A stretch of 64,000 nucleotides of DNA from an uncultured Pseudomonadota bacterium (GTDB lineage: Bacteria > Myxococcota_A > UBA796 > GCA-2862545), in contig CAJXTB010000007.1 of assembly GCA_913061235.1 (NCBI GenBank), forward strand, positions 186,001 through 250,000. The letters are read 5' to 3'. This document shows positions 25,501 through 34,208 of the stretch, in pieces. The notes under the pieces were generated by a model that ran no database searches, had not been told where the DNA came from, and saw nothing but the letters and a program-made list of their open reading frames with translations. The translations under genes and the position numbers were made by a program. Position 1 is the first letter of the stretch; each line of letters opens with the position of its first letter.

Positions 25501-27072
25501 CTAGCGCCCTAGGTGAATCGTCAGGCCGGCACTTGCGGTGACGGTCGCGTGTATGCCGAGCGTGCGGTCGACCTGGACTGGGTAGACAACCGCACCCAGG
25601 CGCGAGTCCAGCGACACCCGACGTCCGAGAGGCATGCGCAGTCCCGCAATCGCGGTCAGACCGGGAGCCACTGCTTCTAGGCGAAACGGCAGGTCGGCAT
25701 TGGGCACGTCGGGGTTCTGTACCTTGAGGTTCTGCACCAGCCACAGCGCTTGCACACCACCGCCAATGTAGGGGTCAAAGCGGGGTGTGCGGCGAACCGT
25801 CAGCATCACGAGACTCGCACTGCGGCTCTCGCTCCATAGCTGTGAGGTCCACGAATACCGGGTGCCCGCCGACCATGCCGTCGACAACTCCAGCCACAGC
25901 CCAGGGCGGACCCGTCGGCCGAGTGCCACATGAGCGCCCCCTCCAGACGGGTTGCCATTGGCGATGGATGTCCGCACCAACCCGGCCAATCCAACGGTCC
26001 ATCGGGTCTCCGGTACCCCGCTTCTTGCGAGCGGGTCGCCTACGGGAACGACCTGCATCTGCCGTTCGACGACCCAGCGGTCCCCACCCCAGGCCAGGTC
26101 CAGCTCACCGACCAGCACATCGCTTGTGCGCACTTTTCGTACGACGTAGCGACCGGGGGACAGCGCGACGCGTCGCTGAATACCGGGTTCTTTGTCCACG
26201 CGGGCAACGACCTGGCCGGAGGCGACCGACACAACGGTGTACGTGCCCTCCAGCTCCTCACCCAACACCATGCCGGCTGCAGACGCTGCCTGACGTGTCA
26301 GGATGACGTCGCCGACCCCCTCAAGCTCGGTGCGGTACTCGGGACGCTGCACGCCGGAGTCCCCACCCCTCGCGGACTGTACGACGGTCTGCTCGAAGGC
26401 GTATCGGTAGGCTTCGTCTAAGCTGACGGCGCCATCGACGTTGTCGTCGGCGGCACCACGAAGGCCGGTGAACAAGGCACTGCTGAACACGCCGCCACCG
26501 AACTGCTCAGACTCGCGCGCGACGGACAGCGGCCCAGTAGACGTCAACACCGCCAGACCAGTGCTACCAAGTGCGTCATTCACCGCGAGCTCGATTCCGT
26601 CGACCGGCGTTCCACCTCGGGTTCGTGCCAAGGTGCCCGATGCGCAGGCGTCTACAAAGGCCACGCGAACGTCCGCTTGGCTGCGCTCGAGCCAGCGCTC
26701 CACAACGCCCATGGGCAGAACACTACCGGACAGGTGCAGGCCGTCTGTGCTTGCGTGGCCCGAGTAGTACAAGACCACGAGAACTTCGTGTCCTGCGGCG
26801 TGTAGCTCTGCGATCTGGCCTTCGGTACTGCTCAATGCGTCGCGAACGACCTCTGCGCGTTGGCCAATGAGAACCGTGGACCGCTCTCGTCGAAGGCCGC
26901 CCATGTCGATGAATAAGTGGGAGAGGTCCTGAGCTTCTTTCTCAGCGTAGCGCAGAGGGACATCCGGCCCGAGACCGACGTTGTTGCCGATGAACAGGCC
27001 CAGACGAACGGTGTCGGCGAACGCTGGAAGCGCAACGAACAGTGCGATGAGAGCCAGCCACCAGCGTGTCAT
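25501..27072 (-). CDS. Caspase-family peptidase fused to an outer-membrane-barrel-like domain
   Basis: This 523-residue protein has a signal peptide (ends AFAD, about 20), then a C14-type caspase domain (about 22-240): LGLFIGN, LYYSGHAS with His106, and FVDACASG with Cys143, the catalytic pair. A linker with carboxypeptidase-like beta structure follows. Residues about 340-523 are alternating hydrophobic strands (VGLAGLVRTSIANG, WLELSTAWSAGTR, ASLVMLTVRRTPRFD) ending TASAGLTIHLGR, typical of an outer-membrane barrel terminus. So the protease would act in the periplasm, held at the outer membrane. The ATG overlaps the anti-sigma stop (ATGA). Target proteins are unknown. A regulated proteolysis or lytic role is inference. 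Confidence 0.75.
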   Translation of the reverse strand: MTRWWLALIALFVALPAFADTVRLGLFIGNNVGLGPDVPLRYAEKEAQDLSHLFIDMGGLRRERSTVLIGQRAEVVRDALSSTEGQIAELHAAGHEVLVVLYYSGHASTDGLHLSGSVLPMGVVERWLERSQADVRVAFVDACASGTLARTRGGTPVDGIELAVNDALGSTGLAVLTSTGPLSVARESEQFGGGVFSSALFTGLRGAADDNVDGAVSLDEAYRYAFEQTVVQSARGGDSGVQRPEYRTELEGVGDVILTRQAASAAGMVLGEELEGTYTVVSVASGQVVARVDKEPGIQRRVALSPGRYVVRKVRTSDVLVGELDLAWGGDRWVVERQMQVVPVGDPLARSGVPETRWTVGLAGLVRTSIANGNPSGGGAHVALGRRVRPGLWLELSTAWSAGTRYSWTSQLWSESRSASLVMLTVRRTPRFDPYIGGGVQALWLVQNLKVQNPDVPNADLPFRLEAVAPGLTAIAGLRMPLGRRVSLDSRLGAVVYPVQVDRTLGIHATVTASAGLTIHLGR

Positions 27073-27737
27073 GGCGCGCCCGTCAACAGCAGGGTTCGCT
27101 GGGTTCCGTCAACGGTCAAGCGGTCGGTTGTGGCGACGTCTACGCCGGCAGGAAGCATGGCGGCGTCTACCTGCAGTGGGGCGTCGCTCACAACGAACCA
27201 CACACGCTCTGCACCTTGGTAGCCATCCAGCTGAACGGTTCCTTCGACAGACAAGCCGGCGGTGACGGGGGCGGACTTCCACACCGCCCACACGCCGTCA
27301 TCTTGCTGGTCTACGACAGTCAGGTGGCCGTCGGTGTCGCTCAACACGCGCCACTGAAGCAAGTCACCCGGATGGGTCTGAATGACGCTGCCGGCGGCGG
27401 TGATGACGCCGTTGCGCACGACCTGTACGTCGAGCTCCATGGCTCCTCTGTAGGTCATCTGCGGGCCTTGCGGACGCAGGACAACCAGTGCTGTGATGCC
27501 GACAGCAGCGGCAACAGCGAGGCCCATTGCCCAGCGCCAGGGGCGGTTCGCCGGCTCGGGGATCTGGAGTGGTGGAGGCACGAAGGCGGGAACGGGAATG
27601 TCGACGTCTGCACGCAAGCGTTCGAGGCGCTCGGCCAGGTCTGGGTCGGCGTCCAGCGCGGCCTGGACCTCGCCGCGACGTTGCGGGTCCAGCTCGTCCA
27701 GCAGGTACAACTCTAGGTCGAATCGGGTGATGCTCAT
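27069..27737 (-). CDS. Membrane-anchored anti-sigma factor
   Basis: This 222-residue protein has an N-terminal helical segment 'FDLELYLLDELDPQRRGEVQAAL' like the sigma-binding part of anti-sigma factors, a Pro-rich linker, one membrane span (about 69-87, AMGLAVAAAVGITALVV) and a periplasmic beta domain of about 130 residues. It has no zinc-binding HxxxCxxC. It overlaps both the sigma factor and the caspase genes (ATGA each). It probably holds the sigma factor inactive until an envelope signal. The periplasmic domain may sense or bind something; not identified. Confidence 0.75.
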   Translation of the reverse strand: MSITRFDLELYLLDELDPQRRGEVQAALDADPDLAERLERLRADVDIPVPAFVPPPLQIPEPANRPWRWAMGLAVAAAVGITALVVLRPQGPQMTYRGAMELDVQVVRNGVITAAGSVIQTHPGDLLQWRVLSDTDGHLTVVDQQDDGVWAVWKSAPVTAGLSVEGTVQLDGYQGAERVWFVVSDAPLQVDAAMLPAGVDVATTDRLTVDGTQRTLLLTGAP

Positions 27738-28213
27738 GCGTCCGCCAGTCGCACGCGGGCGCGCTCTTCGAGGGCTGCAAGCTGCCGACGTACGCTGCGC
27801 TCGCTCATGTCAAAGTGCTCGGCAATCTCAATGAATCGCCAGTCTTCAATGTGTCTGAGTCGCAGCATGGCGGCCTCGATAGGGTCGAGTGATTCGAGCA
27901 GTCGGGTGATGTCCACACGGGCGCCACCATCCGCGCCATCGGCACCGAGTAGGCGGTCAAAGTCCCACGCCTCGGGAGACGTGTTCCACGGCCGGCGCTT
28001 GCGGAGCAGGTCGATAGAGGCGCTGCGTGCGAGGGTGTGTAGCCACCCGAGTGGTGAGCGTCCGTCGAAGCGGTCCCGGTTGTTCCAGGCGCGGATAAAG
28101 GTGTCTTGTAGGGCCTCTTCGGCGTCTGTGGCGTTACCGCAGACCGCCCGACAGCGCGCCAAGACGAAGCGTGCGTAGCGCGTGTACAGCGCGTTGAAAG
28201 CCGTCGCATCCAT
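27734..28213 (-). CDS. ECF sigma-70 factor
   Basis: This 159-residue protein has sigma region 2 (about 5-70: FNALYTRYARFVLARCRAVCG, DAEEALQDTFIRAWNN, GWLHTLARSASIDLLRKRR) and region 4 (about 108-155: SLDPIEAAMLRLRHIEDW, MSERSVRRQLAALEERAR), with no region 1 or 3. It should direct RNA polymerase to a stress or surface regulon, probably including its own operon. The start at 28211-28213 overlaps the lipoprotein stop (TGATG); a longer frame exists to 28303 but overlaps that gene. The anti-sigma gene overlaps its end. Confidence 0.88.
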   Translation of the reverse strand: MDATAFNALYTRYARFVLARCRAVCGNATDAEEALQDTFIRAWNNRDRFDGRSPLGWLHTLARSASIDLLRKRRPWNTSPEAWDFDRLLGADGADGGARVDITRLLESLDPIEAAMLRLRHIEDWRFIEIAEHFDMSERSVRRQLAALEERARVRLADA

Positions 28214-28845
28214 CAACCCTCGGGGCAGGCTGGCAGGGTGCTCTCGGTGAGGACCTCGCGCAGGAGTGGGTCGCCGTCTTCCAGAACAAACACCGACAGC
28301 CACGGCAGTTCGTCGGGGCTGTCGGGCCCCAAGGCTGCCACTAGGTCACCCTCGGTCAGGGAGCGTGCATCATCCAGTCCGAGCCACTGGCCACCCTCAA
28401 TAAGGGAGATACCAACCGCGTTGGAGGCGTCTGCGGCGGAGCCCTCTACATGTACGTAGACGAAGTCCGGTACACCGAACGCACTCTGGAGTGGGGATTG
28501 TTCGGTGGCCGTGCGAATGACGACGTCGTCTGAGCCGCGCGTCACGGCAATCGGTACGGCTAAGCTGATGACCGAGCCGCCCGAGGTCTGCCAGGCAACC
28601 GGTTCTGCGGGCTGGGGTGCGAGCATGTCCAGCTGCGCAAAGGGCAGGAAGGACAGGTCGACACCATCGCTCGATAGGGGCAGCAGCGCGCACTGCCCAG
28701 TCAGTCCGCCGTCCTGGAGCCACCGCAGCTCCCACGCCAAGTTGCGCGGGATTTCGAGCGTGTCGATGCGTCGCAGTCCTTGGCTTCCCACAAGGGAGCC
28801 GCAGGCGGCGAGCATCAGGCACAGGAGAGGGAGGGCAGAGCGCAT
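28213..28845 (-). CDS. Lipoprotein in the sigma/caspase operon
   Basis: This 210-residue protein has a lipobox (LMLAAC, about 15) and a beta-rich body without recognised motifs. It lies 9 bases after the trypsin gene and overlaps the sigma gene by 1 base, so it is part of the same transcript. It could be the sensing or outer-membrane component of the system (inference from order only). Confidence 0.7.
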   Translation of the reverse strand: MRSALPLLCLMLAACGSLVGSQGLRRIDTLEIPRNLAWELRWLQDGGLTGQCALLPLSSDGVDLSFLPFAQLDMLAPQPAEPVAWQTSGGSVISLAVPIAVTRGSDDVVIRTATEQSPLQSAFGVPDFVYVHVEGSAADASNAVGISLIEGGQWLGLDDARSLTEGDLVAALGPDSPDELPWLSVFVLEDGDPLLREVLTESTLPACPEG

Positions 28846-28854
28846 GGTGGCGTC

Positions 28855-29760
28855 CTAACCCTGGCGCTGTGAGCGACGACGTCCCATGAGAAACAACAGG
28901 CCAAGGCCAGCGATACTCCACGGGATGGCGACGGTGGACACCGAGCTGCAGCCAACGCCACGTCGTCCTCCTTCCTCCCAGCCTTCGTCGTCCCAGTCGC
29001 CTGTGTCCCACGAGGCGGTGTCCCAGCTGTCGTCGTTTCCGCCGCCATCGCCGCCGTTGTCAGCGACCGCTCCGCCGCCGTTGGTGCTCGTCAGAACCCA
29101 GTCGGCGTAGATGTCGGTGCGTGTGTTGCCGCCGGCATCCATGCAGTCGTCGGTGTAGCCGAACGAGACCACGCCCATGACGTGCAGCTGGCCGTCCACG
29201 TTGCGGTACAGGGGGCCCCCCGAGTCGCCAAAGCAGGCGCCACCGTTGTCGGTCTCTGCGACCAAGACGTCGCCCTCAAGCTCCGTCACATGGGCGTTCG
29301 CAGCCTTGCGCTTTCCGTCGCCACCGGTGCCTTGGGTGTCGCCGTAGCCGGCGTAGATGAACGACGTGTTGACCAACTGGGCGGCCGGCGTGCGGTCGAT
29401 GGGGATGACCACGGCGCTGACGTCTTCGTCCAACAGCAACACAGCGATGTCTGCGGCGAACTCGGCGTTGAAGTCGTAGTCAGGGTGCATCCAGCCGTCA
29501 CGAACGGCGACCATGTGGCCGCTACCGAGGGTGTCTCCGATCATGATGTGGCTCGGCGTGTCGCCACCTTCGAGGCAGTGTGCGGCGGTCATCACTCGGT
29601 CGGCAGCCACAATGGTTCCGGTGCAGCCGAACTCGCCGTCCCAGTACAGAGCCACCGTCGACTGGAAGTCAGAGGTCACCGCACCGCCAACCACAAACGG
29701 GTTGTTCGCGAGGGCTGGGGTAGCGGCGGCGAAGAGGGTGGAGAGTAGGATGACACGCAT
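28855..29760 (-). CDS. Trypsin-like (S1) serine protease with C-terminal anchor
   Basis: This 301-residue exported protein has a signal peptide (ends TPALA, 18) and an S1 domain with the full triad: His61 in MTAAHC, Asp104 in ADIAVLLLDED, Ser180 in GDSGGPLY. Residues about 235-275 are a Gly/Asp/Trp-rich linker, then GCSSVS, a hydrophobic stretch and GRRRSQR, a MYXO-CTERM-like anchor. The protein is thus likely held on the cell surface. It is the first gene of the operon with the lipoprotein, sigma factor, anti-sigma factor and caspase. A GAGGTG site precedes the ATG. Substrates are unknown; activation of a surface partner is possible. Confidence 0.85.
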   Translation of the reverse strand: MRVILLSTLFAAATPALANNPFVVGGAVTSDFQSTVALYWDGEFGCTGTIVAADRVMTAAHCLEGGDTPSHIMIGDTLGSGHMVAVRDGWMHPDYDFNAEFAADIAVLLLDEDVSAVVIPIDRTPAAQLVNTSFIYAGYGDTQGTGGDGKRKAANAHVTELEGDVLVAETDNGGACFGDSGGPLYRNVDGQLHVMGVVSFGYTDDCMDAGGNTRTDIYADWVLTSTNGGGAVADNGGDGGGNDDSWDTASWDTGDWDDEGWEEGGRRGVGCSSVSTVAIPWSIAGLGLLFLMGRRRSQRQG

Positions 29761-29886
29761 GAAGCACCTCGTGGTTGGTGTGCATCCGGGGAACGCGAGT
29801 CGGTCTACAAAACCGGCAAAACTCTTAAAGGTTTTTGTGGCGACGGCTCGCTGAGGCCGTTGTTGGGCCAGGCGTAGGGCTTCGGA

Positions 29887-31236
29887 TTATCTTGGCGGGT
29901 GGTCGCCAAGGGCATCTGGAGAGAGCAATCGGACCTCGTCTGAGAAGGCCTCCACACCCGCTGTGTCTCGACCAATCACCACCGACACCACGCGCACGCC
30001 ACGTGACTCACGGGCTTGGGCGACACGGGCAATGACGTCGTCTTCGGCGCGGGCCAGTCCGTCTGTGACGACCAGAATGTCGGCGCGTTCTAGGGCTTGT
30101 TCCTCCAACAGCTCCAGTGCGCGAATGAGGGGTGCGTCAAAGTCGGTGCCGCCGCCAAAGCTCTGGGTCAAGAACGACAGCAGCGCTTCAAGACCGCCCC
30201 GTCCAGCGCGGATACGGGCTTCGGTGCGGTCATCGGGTCCGCTGAACAGGAGCAGGTGAATGGCGCGTCCTTGCGGCAGGGCTTGCCGGCAGACAGCGAG
30301 CACCAGGGCTTTTGCGATGTGTTCAGGGCGCCCGCGCATACTGCCGGAGGTGTCGACGCAGGCAATGACCGGACCGCGCTTGTCACCATCGCCAACGCCG
30401 TTGATTCCTTGGCCGGACAGCTCCAGCGTCAGCAGACGATGCTCTGTGAGTCGCTGGTAGAAGAGGTCTTCTGTGTCGGGGTCTGCGAGCATGGCCAGCT
30501 CGGCCGGTAGCGCGCGGGAGACGTCTCCGGACAGCGTGACGCCAGCGACTTCTTCGGAGCCGCCATCCCCCAGATTGGTCTCGCCATCCATGCGTCCGAG
30601 GCGCTCGGCGATGTCTTGCAGGGCATCCAGGCTCTGAAGCAGGGTGGCCAAGCGGTCGAGGTCTGCAACGAGTGCCGGTTCTAGCGAGCCGGGTGCCGTA
30701 GACCAGCCCACTCCTGGCAGGAAGGACTCTAGGCGTTCGACCAAGTCATTGCCGTCGATAGCGCCGTCTTCTGCGGCGCGTGCGGCTTCTGCCAGGGGGC
30801 GTCCGGCGTCTGCTGCAGACTGGACGGCGTCGTCTCCTGGTTGGGTCAAGCGCAGGGCCAGCTCACGCAGTTCTGGGTCGTCTTCGCCGCCGGCTCCTAC
30901 GTTCTCAAGCCATGCGTCTACGTCTTCGGTGTCGTCTGAGTCGCTGCTGTCACCCACCTCCCAAGAGATGCGCAGTAGCGGCCACAGAGCGGCGACGGCG
31001 CGAGCGGCGGCTTCGACAGCGAGCAGCGGACGGTTGTGGCACAGGCGGCGTGCGTCACTGAGTTCTCGGTCGGCAACGAGTACGACAACGCGCGCCAGAG
31101 GAGACAGCCAGGCGTCGTCTCCTACGAGCCATCGCGCCAGGTCTTGGGCGAACCGGCCGATACGCCGCTGTTCGGAATCGTCCCCCCCAAGGTCGCGGAC
31201 CAAGGGGTGGTGTTGGACGATGTCAGTCGCGTTCAC
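29887..31236 (-). CDS. ViaA-like VWA-domain protein
   Basis: This 449-residue cytoplasmic protein has a helical N-terminal half (about 1-285) and a C-terminal VWA domain with the MIDAS motif ACVDTSGSMRG (about 294-303) and a later metal-site Thr/Asp pair in 'GGGTDFDAPLIRALELL'. This is the layout of ViaA, the partner of the AAA+ ATPase RavA, which is encoded in the same operon at 32080. The pair acts as a MoxR-type chaperone on respiratory complexes in E. coli. The track start is a TTG at 31260; GTG 31236 falls 4 bases after the previous stop with a weak GGAC site and is preferred. Confidence 0.78.
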   Translation of the reverse strand: MNATDIVQHHPLVRDLGGDDSEQRRIGRFAQDLARWLVGDDAWLSPLARVVVLVADRELSDARRLCHNRPLLAVEAAARAVAALWPLLRISWEVGDSSDSDDTEDVDAWLENVGAGGEDDPELRELALRLTQPGDDAVQSAADAGRPLAEAARAAEDGAIDGNDLVERLESFLPGVGWSTAPGSLEPALVADLDRLATLLQSLDALQDIAERLGRMDGETNLGDGGSEEVAGVTLSGDVSRALPAELAMLADPDTEDLFYQRLTEHRLLTLELSGQGINGVGDGDKRGPVIACVDTSGSMRGRPEHIAKALVLAVCRQALPQGRAIHLLLFSGPDDRTEARIRAGRGGLEALLSFLTQSFGGGTDFDAPLIRALELLEEQALERADILVVTDGLARAEDDVIARVAQARESRGVRVVSVVIGRDTAGVEAFSDEVRLLSPDALGDHPPR

Positions 31237-31240
31237 CCGA

Positions 31241-32083
31241 CTATCGTCCGCTTCGGCCAATCACGGCGAGGTCGCGTTCGCCCTGGCCGTCGCCAATGAG
31301 CGTGTCCATGCGCTCGCCAAGTCCCGGAAGGACAGCGAGCGGACGGTCGCCAGCGGCTTTGACCATGAGGCCGAGGTCTTTCCGCGCCATCTTGAGCGAC
31401 CACTGGGTCTTGTAGTCTCCGTCTGCCATGCGCTCGCCGCGGCCGGCAAGGGTGTTGGCTGGGTTGAAGATCTTGAACAGCTTGGTCACGTCGCTGGGCT
31501 TCAGGCCGTTCTCTGACGCAATGCTGTGACCATCTGCCAGGCCCCCCATCATAGCCAGAATCATGGCGTTTCCGCAGAGCTTTAGGGTGGCAGCAGCACC
31601 GGGGTCTTCGCCGATGTACCAGACGTGACCGGTCATACGACCGAGCGCGTCCGTGGCTTCGTTGTAGAGGCCTTTCGGGCCGCTGACCATGATGATGCCC
31701 GTGGCATTCTTGGCGGCGACCGGCGACATGAACACCGGAGCGTGTAGGAAGCGGATGCCCTTGGCGGCGAGGTCCGCTGCGCGTGTTCGGGTTCGCTCGG
31801 GAAGCGTTGTGCTGTGGTCAATGACAATGGCGTCTTCGCGAAGGTGGCCGAGCATCTGGGCCAAGACGGCGTCAACGGCGTCGTCTGCGGTGAGTGCCAG
31901 ATGCACGAACTGTGCCTTGGCCACGGCCTCAGGAATGGTGTGGGCAATGGTGGCGCCCGCATCTGCGAGGGTCTGAGTCCTCGCCAAGGTCCGGTTGTAC
32001 GCGGTGACTGCATCTTCGCGCTCTAGAGCGGCGAGTCCAATTCCGGTTCCAATCATTCCGGTTCCGATAATGGCGTGTTTCAT
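31241..32083 (-). CDS. NAD(P)-dependent 3-hydroxyacid dehydrogenase-family protein
   Basis: This 280-residue protein has the Rossmann start MKHAIIGTGMIGTGIGLAAL, then YNRTLARTQTLADAGATIAH, VIDHSTTLPERTR and FLHAPVFMSPVAAKN, in the order of beta-hydroxyacid dehydrogenases (3-hydroxyisobutyrate dehydrogenase family). The catalytic Lys fits AAATLKLCGNAMI. The start ATG overlaps the RavA-like stop (ATGA), and its own stop is 4 bases before the ViaA-like start. Why a dehydrogenase sits between RavA and ViaA is unclear. The substrate is unknown. Confidence 0.82.
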   Translation of the reverse strand: MKHAIIGTGMIGTGIGLAALEREDAVTAYNRTLARTQTLADAGATIAHTIPEAVAKAQFVHLALTADDAVDAVLAQMLGHLREDAIVIDHSTTLPERTRTRAADLAAKGIRFLHAPVFMSPVAAKNATGIIMVSGPKGLYNEATDALGRMTGHVWYIGEDPGAAATLKLCGNAMILAMMGGLADGHSIASENGLKPSDVTKLFKIFNPANTLAGRGERMADGDYKTQWSLKMARKDLGLMVKAAGDRPLAVLPGLGERMDTLIGDGQGERDLAVIGRSGR

Positions 32084-34122
32084 GAGGTCTCCAGGGGGGC
32101 GCGGGGCAGAGTTTTGGGACGAGGTACCGCTTGACGTCCAAGCTGGCGTCGGACCGAGTCGAGAGCCGTAGTGGCGCTGCGAGCAGCCCACGTGGGCGCT
32201 TTGTCGGCAAACTTTGCGGTGGTGATGGCACCGTCTACCCAGTTGAGGAAAGCGGTGGTGTCTGAAGGGATAACCGCAACGTCGTCGCTTGCGGGATCTA
32301 CGCCAACTCGCTCGCCAGCCAGGGTCAGTCCGGTGCGAATCTGACCGTCTTTTAAGGAGATGACACAGGCGACGTCGTTGCCGAAGAACCGCATAGGCCG
32401 CTTGGGCAGCGCTTCGATGAGCATCTTGGCTAGGGCATCTTGGCTGGCCAGACCGCGCTCGTAGGTCTCTGCCACCTCAAGAATATCGACTAGCTCTCGT
32501 GCGGCGCGAATGTGTGCGGCGAGAAGTCGGTGGGGGAGCGCCTGAAGCCATGGATGCGCGTCGGCGGCGCGATCCAGGCGGCTTCTGTCCGCCGCAAGAC
32601 GTCTCACGGCGGCGGTGTGGTGGGCGAGAAAGCGGGTCGCGCTGGCGTGGCGTCGAATGCGTTGGCTCTCCCAGTCCGTGCCGCTGTGCCCGATGGATAC
32701 GGTGTCGTCGCCCAGTGGAGCGACCCGGTCTGAGCCCAGAAGTGTCCACTGAACGTATAGGTCGTGGCTCGGCACGCTTCGAGTGCCCAGAAGGGTCACC
32801 AAGACCTCTCGGACTTGGCTTGCGAGCACTGGAGTCGGGGCGAGCATGGGCTCGAGAAGCAGCAAGTCCAACGGGTCGAGCTCGGTTCGTCCGGCTGTCG
32901 CGGCGGCCACTTTGAGCACGTCAATGGCATGACGCCATCGGCGGTCGCTGACGGGCCACTCACGCTCCTGGGCCGTCGTCCACAAGGTCACGAGCGCATC
33001 TTGCATGGACTGAGGCACGGTGACGTTGGCGGCTGCCTGGCGGATGCCCTCGCGCTCGTCTGCAGTCAGGCGAAGTTCTTCTGGAATCACGGGTGCTTTG
33101 ACGGTGCCGGTGGCCACGGCCAAGAAGGACTCACGCCCTGCGAGGGGAGGCACGCTTAGTCGTACAAGGAAGCGGTCGAAGAGTGCGCCGAGGCTGTCGT
33201 CGGCGGGCAGCTCGTTCGACGCGCCAATCAGGCCAATCAGCGGAACGGGGTCTCGGTGTCGACCGTGATGGAACACGCGCTCGTTGACGAGGGTGAGCAG
33301 GCTGTTGAGAATGGCGCTGTTTGCCTTGAAGATTTCATCGAGGAAGGCGACGCTGGCTTGTGGCAGGTACCCCGTGGTCAATCGCCGGTAGTCCTCCTCC
33401 TTGAGCCCAGGAATGGAGACCGGACCGAACAGCTCATCGGGGTTGGTGAACCGGGACAGCAGGTACTCAAAGTAGGTCTCATTGCTGAAGCAATCGCACA
33501 GACTTCGTGCGAGCATGGACTTTGCCGTTCCCGGTGGCCCGAGCAGCAGCACATGACGTCCGCCCAACAGTGCCAGTAGGCTCGCACGTACGACTGCACC
33601 ACGCTCGAGAAATGCGCCGTCTAGGACGTCGAGCAGTGCGGTGATTTTCTGGGTCGTCGCTGGAGTCGTATGCACCTGCTCTGCGGATGCCTGGTTGGGA
33701 CTCACTTGTTGGAATGCGCCTGCTGGCGGCACCTCCGACCCCTGCTCACGCGCGCCGTCTACGACTGCTTGTGCGTAGGTGTCTCGTCGCACACGCAGGT
33801 CGTCAGGCACGACAATGCTGCCCACCCAGGCGGCGTAGCGTAGCGCCAGGTCTTCGAGCGATGTGTCCGTTCGAGCCATCAGGTGGCCGGTCTCCGGGTG
33901 CCAAGCCAGCACATGAGACAGGGGCAGCCAGCCAACGAGACCTGCTACTCGGGTCGCGTCTCCGTTGCCCGCCGCAGCATCTGTCAACGCGCTGGCGCCA
34001 GTATGGTTGTTGCTCATGGTGATGGCAGCGGCGAGCGTCCGCACCACAACGGCAGGTCTGCGAGGAAGCCTTGGGCGCCCTTCGACTGCGGTCACACCGG
34101 AAATGTCTGGCCAGTCCGCCAT
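32080..34122 (-). CDS. RavA-like MoxR AAA+ ATPase
   Basis: This 680-residue protein has a MoxR/RavA-type AAA+ domain: Walker A GPPGTAKS (195-202), Walker B VAFLDEIF (258-265) and sensor GASNELP. About 160 residues precede it, longer than usual, and a C-terminal helical region of about 200 residues follows. RavA-type ATPases work with a VWA partner, here the ViaA-like protein at 29887. A GAGGG site lies about 9 bases before the ATG; a second in-frame ATG occurs at residue 36. The N-terminal extension is not recognised. Confidence 0.8.
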   Translation of the reverse strand: MADWPDISGVTAVEGRPRLPRRPAVVVRTLAAAITMSNNHTGASALTDAAAGNGDATRVAGLVGWLPLSHVLAWHPETGHLMARTDTSLEDLALRYAAWVGSIVVPDDLRVRRDTYAQAVVDGAREQGSEVPPAGAFQQVSPNQASAEQVHTTPATTQKITALLDVLDGAFLERGAVVRASLLALLGGRHVLLLGPPGTAKSMLARSLCDCFSNETYFEYLLSRFTNPDELFGPVSIPGLKEEDYRRLTTGYLPQASVAFLDEIFKANSAILNSLLTLVNERVFHHGRHRDPVPLIGLIGASNELPADDSLGALFDRFLVRLSVPPLAGRESFLAVATGTVKAPVIPEELRLTADEREGIRQAAANVTVPQSMQDALVTLWTTAQEREWPVSDRRWRHAIDVLKVAAATAGRTELDPLDLLLLEPMLAPTPVLASQVREVLVTLLGTRSVPSHDLYVQWTLLGSDRVAPLGDDTVSIGHSGTDWESQRIRRHASATRFLAHHTAAVRRLAADRSRLDRAADAHPWLQALPHRLLAAHIRAARELVDILEVAETYERGLASQDALAKMLIEALPKRPMRFFGNDVACVISLKDGQIRTGLTLAGERVGVDPASDDVAVIPSDTTAFLNWVDGAITTAKFADKAPTWAARSATTALDSVRRQLGRQAVPRPKTLPRAPLETS

Positions 34123-34208
34123 GGGGTTCGCCCTCGAAAGTGTGAGCCTTGGCTAACGCGACACGCACCTACAGCGGGTGTGAGTGGTAGAACGTGACCG
34201 GAGGGTCG

